DNA from: Treponema sp.
Lineage (GTDB): Bacteria; Spirochaetota; Spirochaetia; Treponematales; Breznakiellaceae
Reading direction: 5' to 3'
Assembly (NCBI GenBank): GCA_031279815.1
Contig: JAITHW010000134.1
Span: forward strand, 1-47,947
DNA: 47,947 nucleotides
Shown: positions 1 through 7,547 of the stretch, one piece after another
Layout: the number at the start of each line of letters is the position of its first letter
How positions within the stretch are numbered: the stretch's first letter is position 1
The notes under the pieces: generated by a model
Told to the model about the DNA's origin: nothing
Seen by the model: only the letters and a program-made list of their open reading frames with translations
Databases searched by the model: none
Translations under genes and position numbers: made by a program

Positions 1-175
1 GAAAATCGGCAGGCAGCATCCGCCATTGGCAGCCGCTTTGTATCAAGTACAATATCGCGCAAAAAATATCATAGAGGTCTTTTTCCCTCGGCTTGGTTCT
101 TTTCTTCGCCTTTTCTAAGCCGCCCCGAATAATCTCAAATGCTTCACGGCTTATATCGCTCGGATAGTTGTGCAT
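1..175 (-). CDS. IS5-family transposase, N-terminal fragment
   Basis: The ATG at 173-175 opens a frame that runs off the left edge after 58 codons. The fragment begins MHNYPSDISREAF and contains the YDIFCAILY...SGCQWRMLP block, the N-terminal signature of IS5-type DDE transposases (DUF4096-like segment). The catalytic domain is outside the window. The right-edge fragment (47842-47947) supplies the C-terminus of an apparently identical family member. The gene is open as far as it can be seen; whether the full copy is intact cannot be judged. Confidence 0.85.
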   Translation of the reverse strand, partial: MHNYPSDISREAFEIIRGGLEKAKKRTKPREKDLYDIFCAILYLIQSGCQWRMLPADF

Positions 176-214
176 TTTCCCCCCTCACGCAGAGAGTATT
201 ATCTGCCTATTAAG

Positions 215-232
215 AGATTTTGAACAGGCTCT
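215..232. repeat. IS terminal inverted repeat (left copy)
   Basis: The 18 bases AGATTTTGAACAGGCTCT are the exact reverse complement of 47833-47850. They lie just upstream of the transposase start, as expected for the 5'-side terminus of an IS5-type element. Confidence 0.85.
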
Positions 233-378
233 GAGGGAAAAAGCAGGAAACAGCTATTACCGGCGTGTCATGGACGCACGAAAAAAAGCGCATACCGATG
301 GACTTCTCCCCTCCCCTTCCTTATATTTATCCTGCCTGCCGTAAAACCAACGCCTTTAGCATAGGGGTAGCTGACTAA
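233..378. other. Non-coding remnant between IS and rpmB
   Basis: No intact gene is seen. Two plus-strand frames stay open through most of it, one giving a basic peptide that starts REKAGNSYYRRVMDARKKA from about 234. This looks like the tail of some protein but could not be assigned. It may be what is left of a gene truncated by the IS. Confidence 0.3.
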
Positions 379-570
379 TCACACTTTTTTCGTTATCTTA
401 TCGCTTTTGAGACAACGGGCGCAGATTTTCAAAGTAACTGTGGTTCCCCCCACCTCGGTCTTTACTTTTACCAGATTGGGCCGCCAAGTACGGCGGGTAC
501 GGTTCTTAGCATGACTCACCTTGTTGCCGGTGACGGTGTGTTTTCCGCAAATATCGCATACACGTGACAT
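379..570 (-). CDS. rpmB: 50S ribosomal protein L28
   Basis: This 63-residue protein is a complete L28, part of the large ribosomal subunit. It starts [10 protein letters not shown] and contains the family core [20 protein letters not shown]. The cysteine pairs C5/C8 and C50/C53 make it the zinc-ribbon (C+) form. The start is set by a strong AAGGAAGGA ribosome-binding site a few bases upstream. It has its own promoter at 628-656 and is a single gene, with the RelA-like gene upstream on the same strand. Confidence 0.97.
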   Translation of the reverse strand: MSRVCDICGKHTVTGNKVSHAKNRTRRTWRPNLVKVKTEVGGTTVTLKICARCLKSDKITKKV

Positions 571-627
571 GGTAATCCTTCCTTATCATTAATAATCTTA
601 CATAATTATTCGTCGCTTGTGTTCATT

Positions 628-656
628 AGTATAGTGATGATCCTTAATTATGTAAA
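628..656 (-). promoter_or_regulatory. Sigma-70-type promoter of rpmB
   Basis: On the minus strand TTTACA (651-656) is followed after 17 bases by TATACT (628-633). Each box differs from consensus at one base. The predicted transcript begins about 50 bases before the rpmB start. Confidence 0.75.
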
Positions 657-663
657 GAGGGTT

Positions 664-1914
664 CTACAGTTTCAGTTTATTAATGAGCAGTTCTTTGAAT
701 TTGTGGAGTTCTTTGAAATCCGGTTCCAATGCCAAAGCCGACTCACAATCCGCCAAGGCTTGGGGGAAGTCTTCAATATGGTAATACGCCTGCCCGCGGC
801 GGTAAAAACAAAAGGCATAGTAGGGGTTTATTTTGAGGGACAAGGTAAAATCATCAATGGCTTCGGGATACCGCTGCAACACCGCCTTGACCACCCCACG
901 GTAATAGGCTGATTTGTGGGATTCCCGGTCCAGTTCTAAAGCTTTGGTAAAGTCTATAATGGCCTCCTCATACCGGGACCGGGCAAAATTAGCCATTCCC
1001 CGGTGTTTATAGATGAGAGAACCGATGGTATTGTCGGGGGTCATACTCAAAATACGGGTGTAAAAGGCAATCGCTTCCTTAAACTGATGCTTGTTATGAG
1101 CATAGAGGGCTTTAAGCAACAGATCATCAATGGAGTGACCTGTATCAATAGCAATATCAATATCCGAAGTATCTGATTGAGCATCGACCGGTACGGATAT
1201 GCGCACAAATTCCGGCTTAAACAGAAGCGCATCGGTAGATTCTTCAACTTTTTTCAAGAACGAATTTCGCCGCTTCCCCAATTCTCCATTAAGCTGCCGC
1301 TGATAGGTCCTGATTTCCTGAAAAATCGTATCCGCCAGGGAGAGGCTGGCATTGACCGCCGCCAATTTACGCTTCATCGGCTCGTCAAAAGGGGTAAATT
1401 CGGCCTTATAAACCAATTCATGCTCTACTTCCGCCCAGGCATCCTGTAAAATAGTACGGATTTGAATCTCCGCCACTTCTAAACCGCAATCACCCCGGTT
1501 TTCTATAATGGCTTCAGGGATTTGTATCAGTAGATGAATCGATTCATAGCCGAATTCTTTAAAGGAATAATTCGATCCCTTCCATTCTACCTCAATAACA
1601 TTAAAGCGTTTTTTCAACAGGTTTTCAACAATGGAAAGGTCTTCAAAAAAGGGGCACACGATCCTAATACCGATTATATCGGTAATAAAAGGCGGTTTAA
1701 AGCCGGAAGCGGAATTTTTCAGGATCTTGAGATATTTTTTATAGTAGCTCTCAAATTCTTTCACCCGTCCTTTAACGGTTGGATAAGACGAAAGTATATG
1801 AAAGGATGTTTCTATAGCGGCTTCAATATCTTTGGTAATTAAAACTCTGATAGGTAAATACTGTTCATAGATATTGCGGAGAATATTTCGATCCGGAACT
1901 TTAAAATTATACAT
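664..1914 (-). CDS. RelA/SpoT-type alarmone synthetase domain protein with TPR repeats
   Basis: This 416-residue protein has an N-terminal (p)ppGpp synthetase-like domain (about residues 20-210). Family motifs visible are GRVKEFESYYKKY (about 49), DIIGIRIVCPFFED (about 79), YESIHLLIQ (about 123) and EIQIRTILQDAWAEVEHEL (about 149). No HD hydrolase, TGS or ACT domain is present, so it is a synthetase-only type. Residues about 270-415 form four or so TPR units (for example YKHRGMANFARSRYEEAI), probably for protein contact. It follows the flaA terminator on the same strand; no clear promoter or strong ribosome-binding site was found. Function in ppGpp synthesis is inferred from the motifs. The substrate and the binding partner of the TPR part are unknown. 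Confidence 0.85.
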   Translation of the reverse strand: MYNFKVPDRNILRNIYEQYLPIRVLITKDIEAAIETSFHILSSYPTVKGRVKEFESYYKKYLKILKNSASGFKPPFITDIIGIRIVCPFFEDLSIVENLLKKRFNVIEVEWKGSNYSFKEFGYESIHLLIQIPEAIIENRGDCGLEVAEIQIRTILQDAWAEVEHELVYKAEFTPFDEPMKRKLAAVNASLSLADTIFQEIRTYQRQLNGELGKRRNSFLKKVEESTDALLFKPEFVRISVPVDAQSDTSDIDIAIDTGHSIDDLLLKALYAHNKHQFKEAIAFYTRILSMTPDNTIGSLIYKHRGMANFARSRYEEAIIDFTKALELDRESHKSAYYRGVVKAVLQRYPEAIDDFTLSLKINPYYAFCFYRRGQAYYHIEDFPQALADCESALALEPDFKELHKFKELLINKLKL

Positions 1915-1970
1915 TATAGAATTACCTATTTTTCTTTTCTATATGAAACCGCTTTCTTTTATTACCTACT

Positions 1971-2012
1971 AAAAAAGCTGTCTGAAAAACCGGTTAAGAT
2001 TTTTCAGACAGC
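1971..2012 (-). terminator. Rho-independent terminator of flaA
   Basis: A perfect 13-bp stem (2000-2012 with 1977-1989) around a 10-base loop is followed on the minus strand by six T (1971-1976). It sits about 50 bases after the flaA stop. Confidence 0.92.
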
Positions 2013-2059
2013 CTGCTTCACGGCCTTACCAGGTGTGACTACCTAGAATTTCGGTATTC

Positions 2060-3124
2060 CTACTCTGAGTCATCAGCTCCAGGAGTCCGCTCGAAAGTGG
2101 CCTCGGTAGCCTGGCGGTTCAGATCCAAGGTCCGCTGCATCTCAAGTTGCCCAAGACGCTGCATATCCGTGGTTTTCCGGGAAGTGTCCCGATCTTTAAT
2201 AATGTTCCACCTGCCTTCATCGTCAATGTCCCGTTCGGTTTCAAGAACAGCCTGATCGTAGATGACTTTCACATCTTTGAAATAGGTGATGAAATCTCCG
2301 CCCTTAACATTGGCCAGTTTCTGGATAACAAACCCGCCGAACTTCGCATAGGGAGTGGAATCAGGATAAATAGGATCTACCCGTAATTCCCGGTTCCGCA
2401 CGTTCTGTACATAAGCGGGATTGTCCCACCGGAGTTCTCCCCAGCCTTCAAAGTTGAGATAACCCATGAAATGGGTCTTCTCATTTCCCTGGTCGTCAAT
2501 AAGGATAACAGAAAGGGAATGGGGGAAATTCAGCCCATACACATTAACCGCAATGGATTTAATGGTTCCGACATTCTTTATAATCCCATATCCGCCGGTG
2601 GGTTTTCCCTCATCATCAACCGGGCCTTCAAACCGGCTGGGAGTGGTAACCCCGTCCTCACCTTCATTGGGGGTGATATTTCCCTCATCATCGACCTCCG
2701 CTCCCGGTTCAAACGCCGGAATAGAGAAGGGGGGCTTAATAGCGGCCCACGAATTAAAGGGTTCCACCGGGAAATGGATACGAACGCCCATCACCTTTTC
2801 AAAAGCCTTGGAATCGGTTTCCCTGGTATAGCTCAAATGCTTCGTGGTGATGTTCTGCGAGGATGACGCAAATACCACATCCCAGTTCTCTATAGCCAGA
2901 GAAGATTTCATTGCCTGTCTTTGCCTGGCAGTGAAATTGGTGGTGGCCTCGTTGGTGAAATCCATCAAGGTCGCCCGATTCTGATTAGGGGGCGGTTCAT
3001 CCCCCTGACCGTTAACGGTGATATCAGCTGTTAATAAAGAGAAATCGATAAGTGTCTTTTCATCGGCAAACATCGATCCCACGGCTAACAGCGTGACGAC
3101 GACAAGAATGAAGATACGTTTCAT
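2060..3124 (-). CDS. flaA: Flagellar filament outer-layer (sheath) protein FlaA
   Basis: This 354-residue exported protein is the sheath protein that coats the FlaB core of spirochete periplasmic flagella. A signal peptide (MKRIFILVVVTLLAVGSMFA, cleavage near residue 20) precedes the FlaA domain. Recognisable parts are ENWDVVFASSSQN, GVRIHFPVEPFNSWAAIKPPFSIPAF, the repeated GNxK/T glycine-acidic stretch near 145-180, VYGLNFPHSLSVILIDDQGNEKTHFMGYLNFEGW, and FVIQKLANVKGGDFITYFKDVKVIYDQ. The last part, TPGADDSE, is acidic. The gene has its own consensus promoter (3171-3198) and terminator (1971-2012), which fits strong independent expression of a structural protein. The ribosome-binding site is AAAGGAG. 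Its place downstream of an amidase and GerMN gene resembles, from memory, the T. pallidum flaA locus. Confidence 0.93.
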   Translation of the reverse strand: MKRIFILVVVTLLAVGSMFADEKTLIDFSLLTADITVNGQGDEPPPNQNRATLMDFTNEATTNFTARQRQAMKSSLAIENWDVVFASSSQNITTKHLSYTRETDSKAFEKVMGVRIHFPVEPFNSWAAIKPPFSIPAFEPGAEVDDEGNITPNEGEDGVTTPSRFEGPVDDEGKPTGGYGIIKNVGTIKSIAVNVYGLNFPHSLSVILIDDQGNEKTHFMGYLNFEGWGELRWDNPAYVQNVRNRELRVDPIYPDSTPYAKFGGFVIQKLANVKGGDFITYFKDVKVIYDQAVLETERDIDDEGRWNIIKDRDTSRKTTDMQRLGQLEMQRTLDLNRQATEATFERTPGADDSE

Positions 3125-3170
3125 TCACAGCTCCTTTCGCTTTTAAAGTCCTAAAGGACTATTTAATCTA

Positions 3171-3198
3171 AGTATACAAAATAAAAATAATTTGTCAA
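3171..3198 (-). promoter_or_regulatory. Promoter of flaA with 5' UTR hairpin
   Basis: On the minus strand TTGACA (3193-3198) is followed after 16 bases by TATACT (3171-3176), nearly a full sigma-70 consensus and not a sigma-28 pattern. The leader contains a short hairpin, AGTCC/GGACT, just upstream of the ribosome-binding site. Confidence 0.88.
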
Positions 3199-3255
3199 CA
3201 GCTTTTTTTTCAATTCTCAATAATCCTTAAAAATTTTGTGATAAATTTATTATTT

Positions 3256-3765
3256 TTATGAATTTAAAGATTGAACCCTATGTCCGTTAATAAAAAGCTT
3301 GACCTCCTGCACAATGGGAAAATTCCGCCTGATTCCCTCATCGAGAGTATATAAACTCTGAAACACCCCTCCCTCCTGTAGGGGAATATCTTCCAAGGGA
3401 GGCAGAGCCGCGGTTTCCGAAAGATCCGCATAGACCACCCCATCCCGGTACAGCAGGGAACGAAGCCTGGTATCCCGAAAAAACAGAGGCGAGGTCTCCG
3501 GGGAAACGGGCCCAAGCAGGGTCTCCTCCACATAGCGCCGTATTTCAAGTTCTTGAGAGGATAAGCGGGGGAGCATCCGATCCTCCACCACGGGGGTTTC
3601 ATCCCTAATCGTATAAAATACAAAGGTCCGTCTCACAAACCCCGAAGTCAAACATTCATAAAACGTGAAAACACCTAAGCATACCAGGTAAAAGAGCCTG
3701 CGGATATAGGCGCTTTTCCAAAAACCGATTTTTCGGCTGATCTTATGCCGAGCCCCGTTATTCAA
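3256..3765 (-). CDS. GerMN-domain envelope protein
   Basis: This protein of about 169 residues has one N-terminal membrane segment (YLVCLGVFTFYECL) and a GerMN domain. The domain reads RRYVEETLLGPVSPE, then GVVYADLSETAALPP, then FQSLYTLDEGIRRNFPIVQEVKLFINGHRV. GerMN domains occur in spore germination and cell-wall proteins and often sit beside amidases; the exact role is unknown. The chosen start is TTG at 3765, 11 bases after a GGAGG inside the end of the amidase gene, overlapping it by 8 bases. A TTG at 3792 in the same frame has no ribosome-binding site. It is the last gene of the operon that starts near 7291. Translational coupling to the amidase suggests a joint cell-wall role (inference). 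Confidence 0.8.
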   Translation of the reverse strand: MNNGARHKISRKIGFWKSAYIRRLFYLVCLGVFTFYECLTSGFVRRTFVFYTIRDETPVVEDRMLPRLSSQELEIRRYVEETLLGPVSPETSPLFFRDTRLRSLLYRDGVVYADLSETAALPPLEDIPLQEGGVFQSLYTLDEGIRRNFPIVQEVKLFINGHRVQSLNS

Positions 3766-4876
3766 CGACCGTGTATCCTCCTGAATTTTCAAATTCTATA
3801 ATAAAATCCCTAATACCCTTATATAACGCTTCTGAAAACTTCTTCAAGTATGCTTCGTCGATAAAAAGGCGGGCATCCGCTTCATTGGTAAGGAACCCTA
3901 ATTCCACCAGCACCGCAGGCATCCGGGTATTCCGTACGACAAACCACTCTTCCGCTTTGATGCCCCGGGAAGGCAGCGCATTTCCCAGGGTTTCTTTAAA
4001 CTGTTTTAAAATGGACTTAGCTATCATAATACTTTCGGTGATGAATTCCTCCTGGAGCATATGCTCAAAGATGGGGATAAGCTCCTTGGAATCCTCGTAT
4101 TTGGTGTGGTCAAGCACCGTCCGCTGATAATCCGGTTTAAGATACCAAACCTCATACCCCCGGACGGTTTTATTGAAAGACGCATTGGCATGGACGGAAA
4201 TGAATATGACCGCTTCGTTTCCTTTGAGGGAGACCGAATTGGCCAATTCCACCCGTTCATTTAAAGAAGGATACGTATCGTCGTCTCGGGTTAACAATAT
4301 TTGTTTATCTGGAAATCCCGCGGAAAGCCGGTCGTGCAGATCCTTTGAAACCTTGAGGGTGATGTCTTTTTCCACCAATTTAAGGGGTTTCCCATTAATA
4401 GTATGATTTCCCAGGGCTCCGGTATCTTTGCCTCCATGCCCGGGGTCTACGATAACCGCCGCGATTCTGAAGAAAGCGTCTTCCCTGATGGCATCTTCCA
4501 GCCCTTTTTTCAGGGACCTTACAAAGGCTTCAGGAAAACGAAGCTGTCCTTTTTCAATAAACGGGGAGGGGGGAACCAAGATTTCCTTGCCGTCAATCAT
4601 GGCAATCCCCTGTTCGCCAGGCGCGCCGGCCCGGAAGGAGGCGTAATGCCCTGAAAAGGAAAATACTCCGGATTGGAAAAAAGGATCCCAGCGGAATTCC
4701 ACGGCCCCTTCTTGCAGGGATCCCAAACTGATGAGGACTTCATCCAGGGTGAGGAGTTTGGAAGTGATCTGCTCTGATAGCAACCGGGAACAGCATAGAA
4801 ATAAAAGAAAAAAAATCAGGACATTGCTTTTCCGCCGATCGCTTCTTGTCTCCTGTGTTCCACTTTTTTCACTCAT
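3758..4876 (-). CDS. N-acetylmuramoyl-L-alanine amidase (Amidase_3)
   Basis: This 372-residue zinc enzyme would cut the amide bond between muramic acid and the stem peptide of peptidoglycan. The N-terminus has a membrane or signal segment (VLIFFLLFLCCSRLL, about 19-33). Residues about 40-135 resemble a non-catalytic linker domain. The catalytic domain begins at VIVDPGHGGKDTGALG; zinc ligands expected in the family are visible as H147, E169 (KLVEKD) and H229 (SVHANAS), and the catalytic Glu lies in VLVELGFLTN near the C-terminus. An insert of about 30 residues after the SVHAN motif (HTKYEDSKELIPIFEHM) is typical of spirochete homologues as I recall them. Its start overlaps the ATP-grasp stop by 4 bases (ATGA), so it is translationally coupled. 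Confidence 0.92.
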   Translation of the reverse strand: MSEKSGTQETRSDRRKSNVLIFFLLFLCCSRLLSEQITSKLLTLDEVLISLGSLQEGAVEFRWDPFFQSGVFSFSGHYASFRAGAPGEQGIAMIDGKEILVPPSPFIEKGQLRFPEAFVRSLKKGLEDAIREDAFFRIAAVIVDPGHGGKDTGALGNHTINGKPLKLVEKDITLKVSKDLHDRLSAGFPDKQILLTRDDDTYPSLNERVELANSVSLKGNEAVIFISVHANASFNKTVRGYEVWYLKPDYQRTVLDHTKYEDSKELIPIFEHMLQEEFITESIMIAKSILKQFKETLGNALPSRGIKAEEWFVVRNTRMPAVLVELGFLTNEADARLFIDEAYLKKFSEALYKGIRDFIIEFENSGGYTVVE

Positions 4877-6480
4877 TCCCTTTGTATAAGCCCATCTATC
4901 ATGTATGCAGCCCCCTGATACCCTCCCCGGATCAAAGCTACCCAGAAATCACGGCCCAGCACGAGGATGTGAGCCGATAGGTCTTGATGGCGCTCCGCAA
5001 GGGGAAGCGGGAAGCCTGTGAGCGCCCGGACCGCTTCCAAAGTTTCCATCACAGTCCTGCCCATATAGTCTTTAAAACAGGACTCAATCAATTCCGGGAA
5101 AGGAACAATTACCATCTCCCCGGCTTGGCCGGGAAGAATCGGAGAGTGCGGTTTTGATTCCGGGAGAGCCTTGAGGCGGGAGCGAAGCGGTTCCGGCAGG
5201 GTAAAGGCATCAGGGGGGAAAGACCCCTGATTCGATATACCCGCCCCGAGGAATTGTTCGGTTTCAAGGTCCGGCGCTTCAAGCCGGATCAGGACGGCCC
5301 GGGCTGCCCGTTCCGCCGCAGCCACAGCCTCATCCCTGACAGGCGCCGCGGTAATGATATTACCGCACTTGGTTACATTATTTTCAGGAAACCGGACTCT
5401 GCTTCCCGGCTCAACGCGCAGGAACAGATCTTTCACATATTCGGTAATTCTCGCGGTTTCAAGCCCTTGAATAGAACGGACCTTTCCCGGGATGGAGATG
5501 AAAGCCCGCTCGGCGCTTGTCCAATACCGTTGCGGCGTAAGGCCGTCAGGCGCGTTCCCCAAGGCTACTTGAATGGCCCCTTTGGTAACCATGACCCCCG
5601 AAGCATAGGGATACGTCCAGCCGGACATATACCCGCCGGAAAGCCTGGCGGCGATCTCCCCAATCATCGGCCCTGCGGGAGTGAGCTTGATGTCCCCCTT
5701 AGCAGCCCCGTTGGTGATACCCAATGCGTTGACTCCCGCTTCAAAAACCTGCAAGAGCGCGTCCGCCGCGGCCTTACCAATACTGGCGGGCATGGTATGC
5801 CCCATCTCAATGAAATAGGGCGGGAAAAAAATGTGCCTGTCCGCCAGGCCGCACACGGTGATGTTGCCTCGGTACACGATGGCGTCCACGGAGAATTCCG
5901 GACCTTCCATATATTCTTCCACAATAGCCCGGGATGATCGGGAGAAGGCGAGGGCATCCGCCACCGCGGCGGCGAGTTCTTCAAAGCCCTGTACGCGGCG
6001 GCACCCCCGAGATCCCATGTTGTCCGCCGGTTTGACCACTACAGGATAGGCAAAGGGAAGGGTATAATCAGGAGCGGGCGGCTCCCGGAGGATAATAAAC
6101 CGGGGGGAGGCAAGGCCCGCCTTTTGAAAGCGGCATCGCATCCGTTCTTTGTCCGAAGCATTGAGGGCCGCTTCATAGGATATCCCCGGAAGTCCTAAAC
6201 GCTCCGCGACCCACGCAACGGTGGCGGAAAAATCGGTTCCTGCGGTCATAATCCCTTCCAATGCTCCCTTGGCCTGTAGGGAACGAGCCAAGGCTTCAAT
6301 GCCTTCTTTGTCTTTAAGATCGATATGTTCAAAACGATCCGCCAGAGTAACCCAGGGCGCCCGGGGGTCCGCATCCGCCACTATGGTGTGCAGCCCCATT
6401 TCCTTGGCGATTCTGATAGCAGGTCCCTGCATTACCCCCGCCCCAAGGATCATCAACCCTTTACCTCTACTTACATTCAT
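4873..6480 (-). CDS. ATP-grasp carboxylate-amine ligase-like protein
   Basis: This protein of about 535 residues has the ATP-grasp layout of biotin carboxylase, PurK and CarB-like ligases. An N-terminal pre-grasp domain carries LMILGAGVMQGPAIRIAKEMGL and IVADADPRAP. The ATP-binding lobe has FAYPVVVKPADNMGSRGCRRV and AIVEEYMEGPEFSVDAIV, and the metal site region reads GDIKLTPAGPMIGEIAARLSGGYMSG. About 130 residues after the grasp fold (from LEAPDLETEQFLG) match nothing I recognise. The ATG at 6480 is preferred to the ATG at 6492 because GAGG lies 6 bases before it. It sits between chorismate mutase and the amidase, coupled to the latter. The substrate is unknown; a cell-wall or small-peptide ligase role is only a guess from context. 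Confidence 0.82.
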   Translation of the reverse strand: MNVSRGKGLMILGAGVMQGPAIRIAKEMGLHTIVADADPRAPWVTLADRFEHIDLKDKEGIEALARSLQAKGALEGIMTAGTDFSATVAWVAERLGLPGISYEAALNASDKERMRCRFQKAGLASPRFIILREPPAPDYTLPFAYPVVVKPADNMGSRGCRRVQGFEELAAAVADALAFSRSSRAIVEEYMEGPEFSVDAIVYRGNITVCGLADRHIFFPPYFIEMGHTMPASIGKAAADALLQVFEAGVNALGITNGAAKGDIKLTPAGPMIGEIAARLSGGYMSGWTYPYASGVMVTKGAIQVALGNAPDGLTPQRYWTSAERAFISIPGKVRSIQGLETARITEYVKDLFLRVEPGSRVRFPENNVTKCGNIITAAPVRDEAVAAAERAARAVLIRLEAPDLETEQFLGAGISNQGSFPPDAFTLPEPLRSRLKALPESKPHSPILPGQAGEMVIVPFPELIESCFKDYMGRTVMETLEAVRALTGFPLPLAERHQDLSAHILVLGRDFWVALIRGGYQGAAYMIDGLIQRE

Positions 6481-6546
6481 TATATTCCTCATTTATGTAT
6501 CGGCTTTTTTGATCGGGATTTGTATTAAAGGCATGCCGCGTACTCA

Positions 6547-6574
6547 GTCCCCCATTACCCTGTCCCCCATTACC
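6547..6574. repeat. Two direct 13-bp repeats at the chorismate mutase stop
   Basis: GTCCCCCATTACC occurs at 6547-6559 and again at 6562-6574, a 15-bp period. The second copy contains the stop codon of the chorismate mutase gene. It may be a small tandem duplication. Confidence 0.7.
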
Positions 6575-6944
6575 GTGCGGCTCTGTCGGGCCGCAGCACT
6601 TCCGCTCCGTTCCGGTATACATGACAGGGTACCGCGTTTTCTTCAAGATAGCAGTGGATAAGCACACGGATGACCCTTTCCAAGCCGCCCGGCACCTCCG
6701 CTTCCTGTACGGTGAAGAGGGCCGTGTCCGAAGCCCGTCCCGATTGCCGTAAGGCCGCGGCGGGATTTTTGGCATCCAGATCCCGGGTCATTGAAAACAG
6801 GAGGGATACTATATCCATTTCCTGTAGGTTATTCTTCAATAACAATTCATCATATAGAGCGGAGACTTGCAGGATAATATCCTGTTCTTCATTCATGCAC
6901 CGCGTTGCGCCCCGCAAGGCGTTAAGCCGTTTTTCCTGATTCAT
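6570..6944 (-). CDS. aroH: Monofunctional chorismate mutase, AroH type
   Basis: This 124-residue protein should convert chorismate to prephenate, the first step toward phenylalanine and tyrosine. It follows the Bacillus subtilis AroH fold family over its whole length: LNALRGATRCMNEEQDIIL near the start, DIVSLLFSMTRDLDAKNPAAALRQSG in the middle, VQEAEVPGGLERVIRVLIHCY, and HVYRNGAEVLRPDRA at the end, where the conserved Tyr-Leu/Arg region is found. R8 of RGAT, the TRDLDA acid and the VIRVL arginine match the active-site pattern. The start overlaps the stop of the upstream membrane protein by 4 bases (ATGA). A longer frame to 7076 is open but is only a shadow of that gene. It is part of the 7291-3256 operon. 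Confidence 0.92.
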   Translation of the reverse strand: MNQEKRLNALRGATRCMNEEQDIILQVSALYDELLLKNNLQEMDIVSLLFSMTRDLDAKNPAAALRQSGRASDTALFTVQEAEVPGGLERVIRVLIHCYLEENAVPCHVYRNGAEVLRPDRAAR

Positions 6945-7291
6945 GCCGCGGCACCTCCGGTAAGGATCAAGATAAAAGTTCCCAGGACAGCCACCCCAAG
7001 CCCTAAACCTCCCAAAATAATATAGGGCATGATACCCCCTAGATACCGGAATCTTCCATGAAAAACCATCCAACAATTAAAAGCAATGCCATAACAAGCG
7101 GCGCATCCTAAAAAGAACCCTACCGCAACCGCTCCGCGGAGCAGCATGAGCTGCGTTATATCCGTAAATTCCTGCTGGCTCCCAATGCCATAGAGAAACA
7201 AGAGCAATAGGCAAAGCCCGGAGAAAAAAGCAATAGTCCGTTTTATCAGAACAACCAAAATCGGTTTTTTTTCAGGCCGGGTAATTTTCAC
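6941..7291 (-). CDS. Small membrane protein of unknown function
   Basis: This 116-residue protein has a basic N-terminus (KITRPEKK) and three likely membrane segments: about residues 15-36 (LIKRTIAFFSGLCLLLLFLYGI), 48-75 and 84-111. I do not recognise a family. GTG at 7291 is preferred because GAGG lies 7 bases upstream (TAGAGGCATAATA); the frame stays open to 7354 without a ribosome-binding site. It is the first gene of the operon with chorismate mutase, ATP-grasp, amidase and GerMN genes, and its stop overlaps the chorismate mutase start. Confidence 0.72.
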   Translation of the reverse strand: MKITRPEKKPILVVLIKRTIAFFSGLCLLLLFLYGIGSQQEFTDITQLMLLRGAVAVGFFLGCAACYGIAFNCWMVFHGRFRYLGGIMPYIILGGLGLGVAVLGTFILILTGGAAA

Positions 7292-7508
7292 TATTATGCC
7301 TCTATTTTTTAGTGTATACCATCTGCCGAAGAGTGGACAGAGGGCGCCGGACAACCAGTGGGATCCCGGCTTGGGGCGATCGGCATAAACCGTCCGGTTA
7401 GACCTAATACACCTCTAAATTTTTTGTAAAAATATACCAAACCAGGCGGTTTTCGCTAGGACCGGAGCATTTCTTGAATATTCTGACTTGCAGGTAAGAG
7501 TATCCGTA

Positions 7509-7517
7509 TGTTATAAT
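7509..7517 (+). promoter_or_regulatory. Extended -10 promoter of the LRR gene
   Basis: TGTTATAAT is an extended -10 box with a full TATAAT (7512-7517), 30 bases before the ATG at 7548. The upstream TTGCAG, 18 bases away, is a poor -35 box. Confidence 0.65.
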
Positions 7518-7547
7518 TATATACTACTAAATAAAAAAGGAGCCTAT

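Larger units (their letters stand above)
1..232 (-). mobile_element. IS5-family insertion sequence, left copy (5' end only)
   Basis: The window opens inside an insertion sequence. It contains the start of a transposase gene reading leftward and, just outside it, an 18-bp terminal repeat at 215-232. The same terminal repeat appears inverted at 47833-47850 beside a transposase 3' end, so both edges of the window are cut inside copies of one element. Both transposase genes read on the minus strand, so the copies are in direct orientation. The rest of this copy lies outside the window. Confidence 0.85.

Noticed and set aside
5254-5937. 227-codon plus-strand frame inside the ATP-grasp gene
   Set aside because: It is a shadow frame; the minus strand has clear ATP-grasp motifs over the same bases.
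6570-7076. Longer 168-codon version of the chorismate mutase frame
   Set aside because: The first 44 codons are a shadow of the membrane protein gene; the AroH family start matches ATG at 6944.
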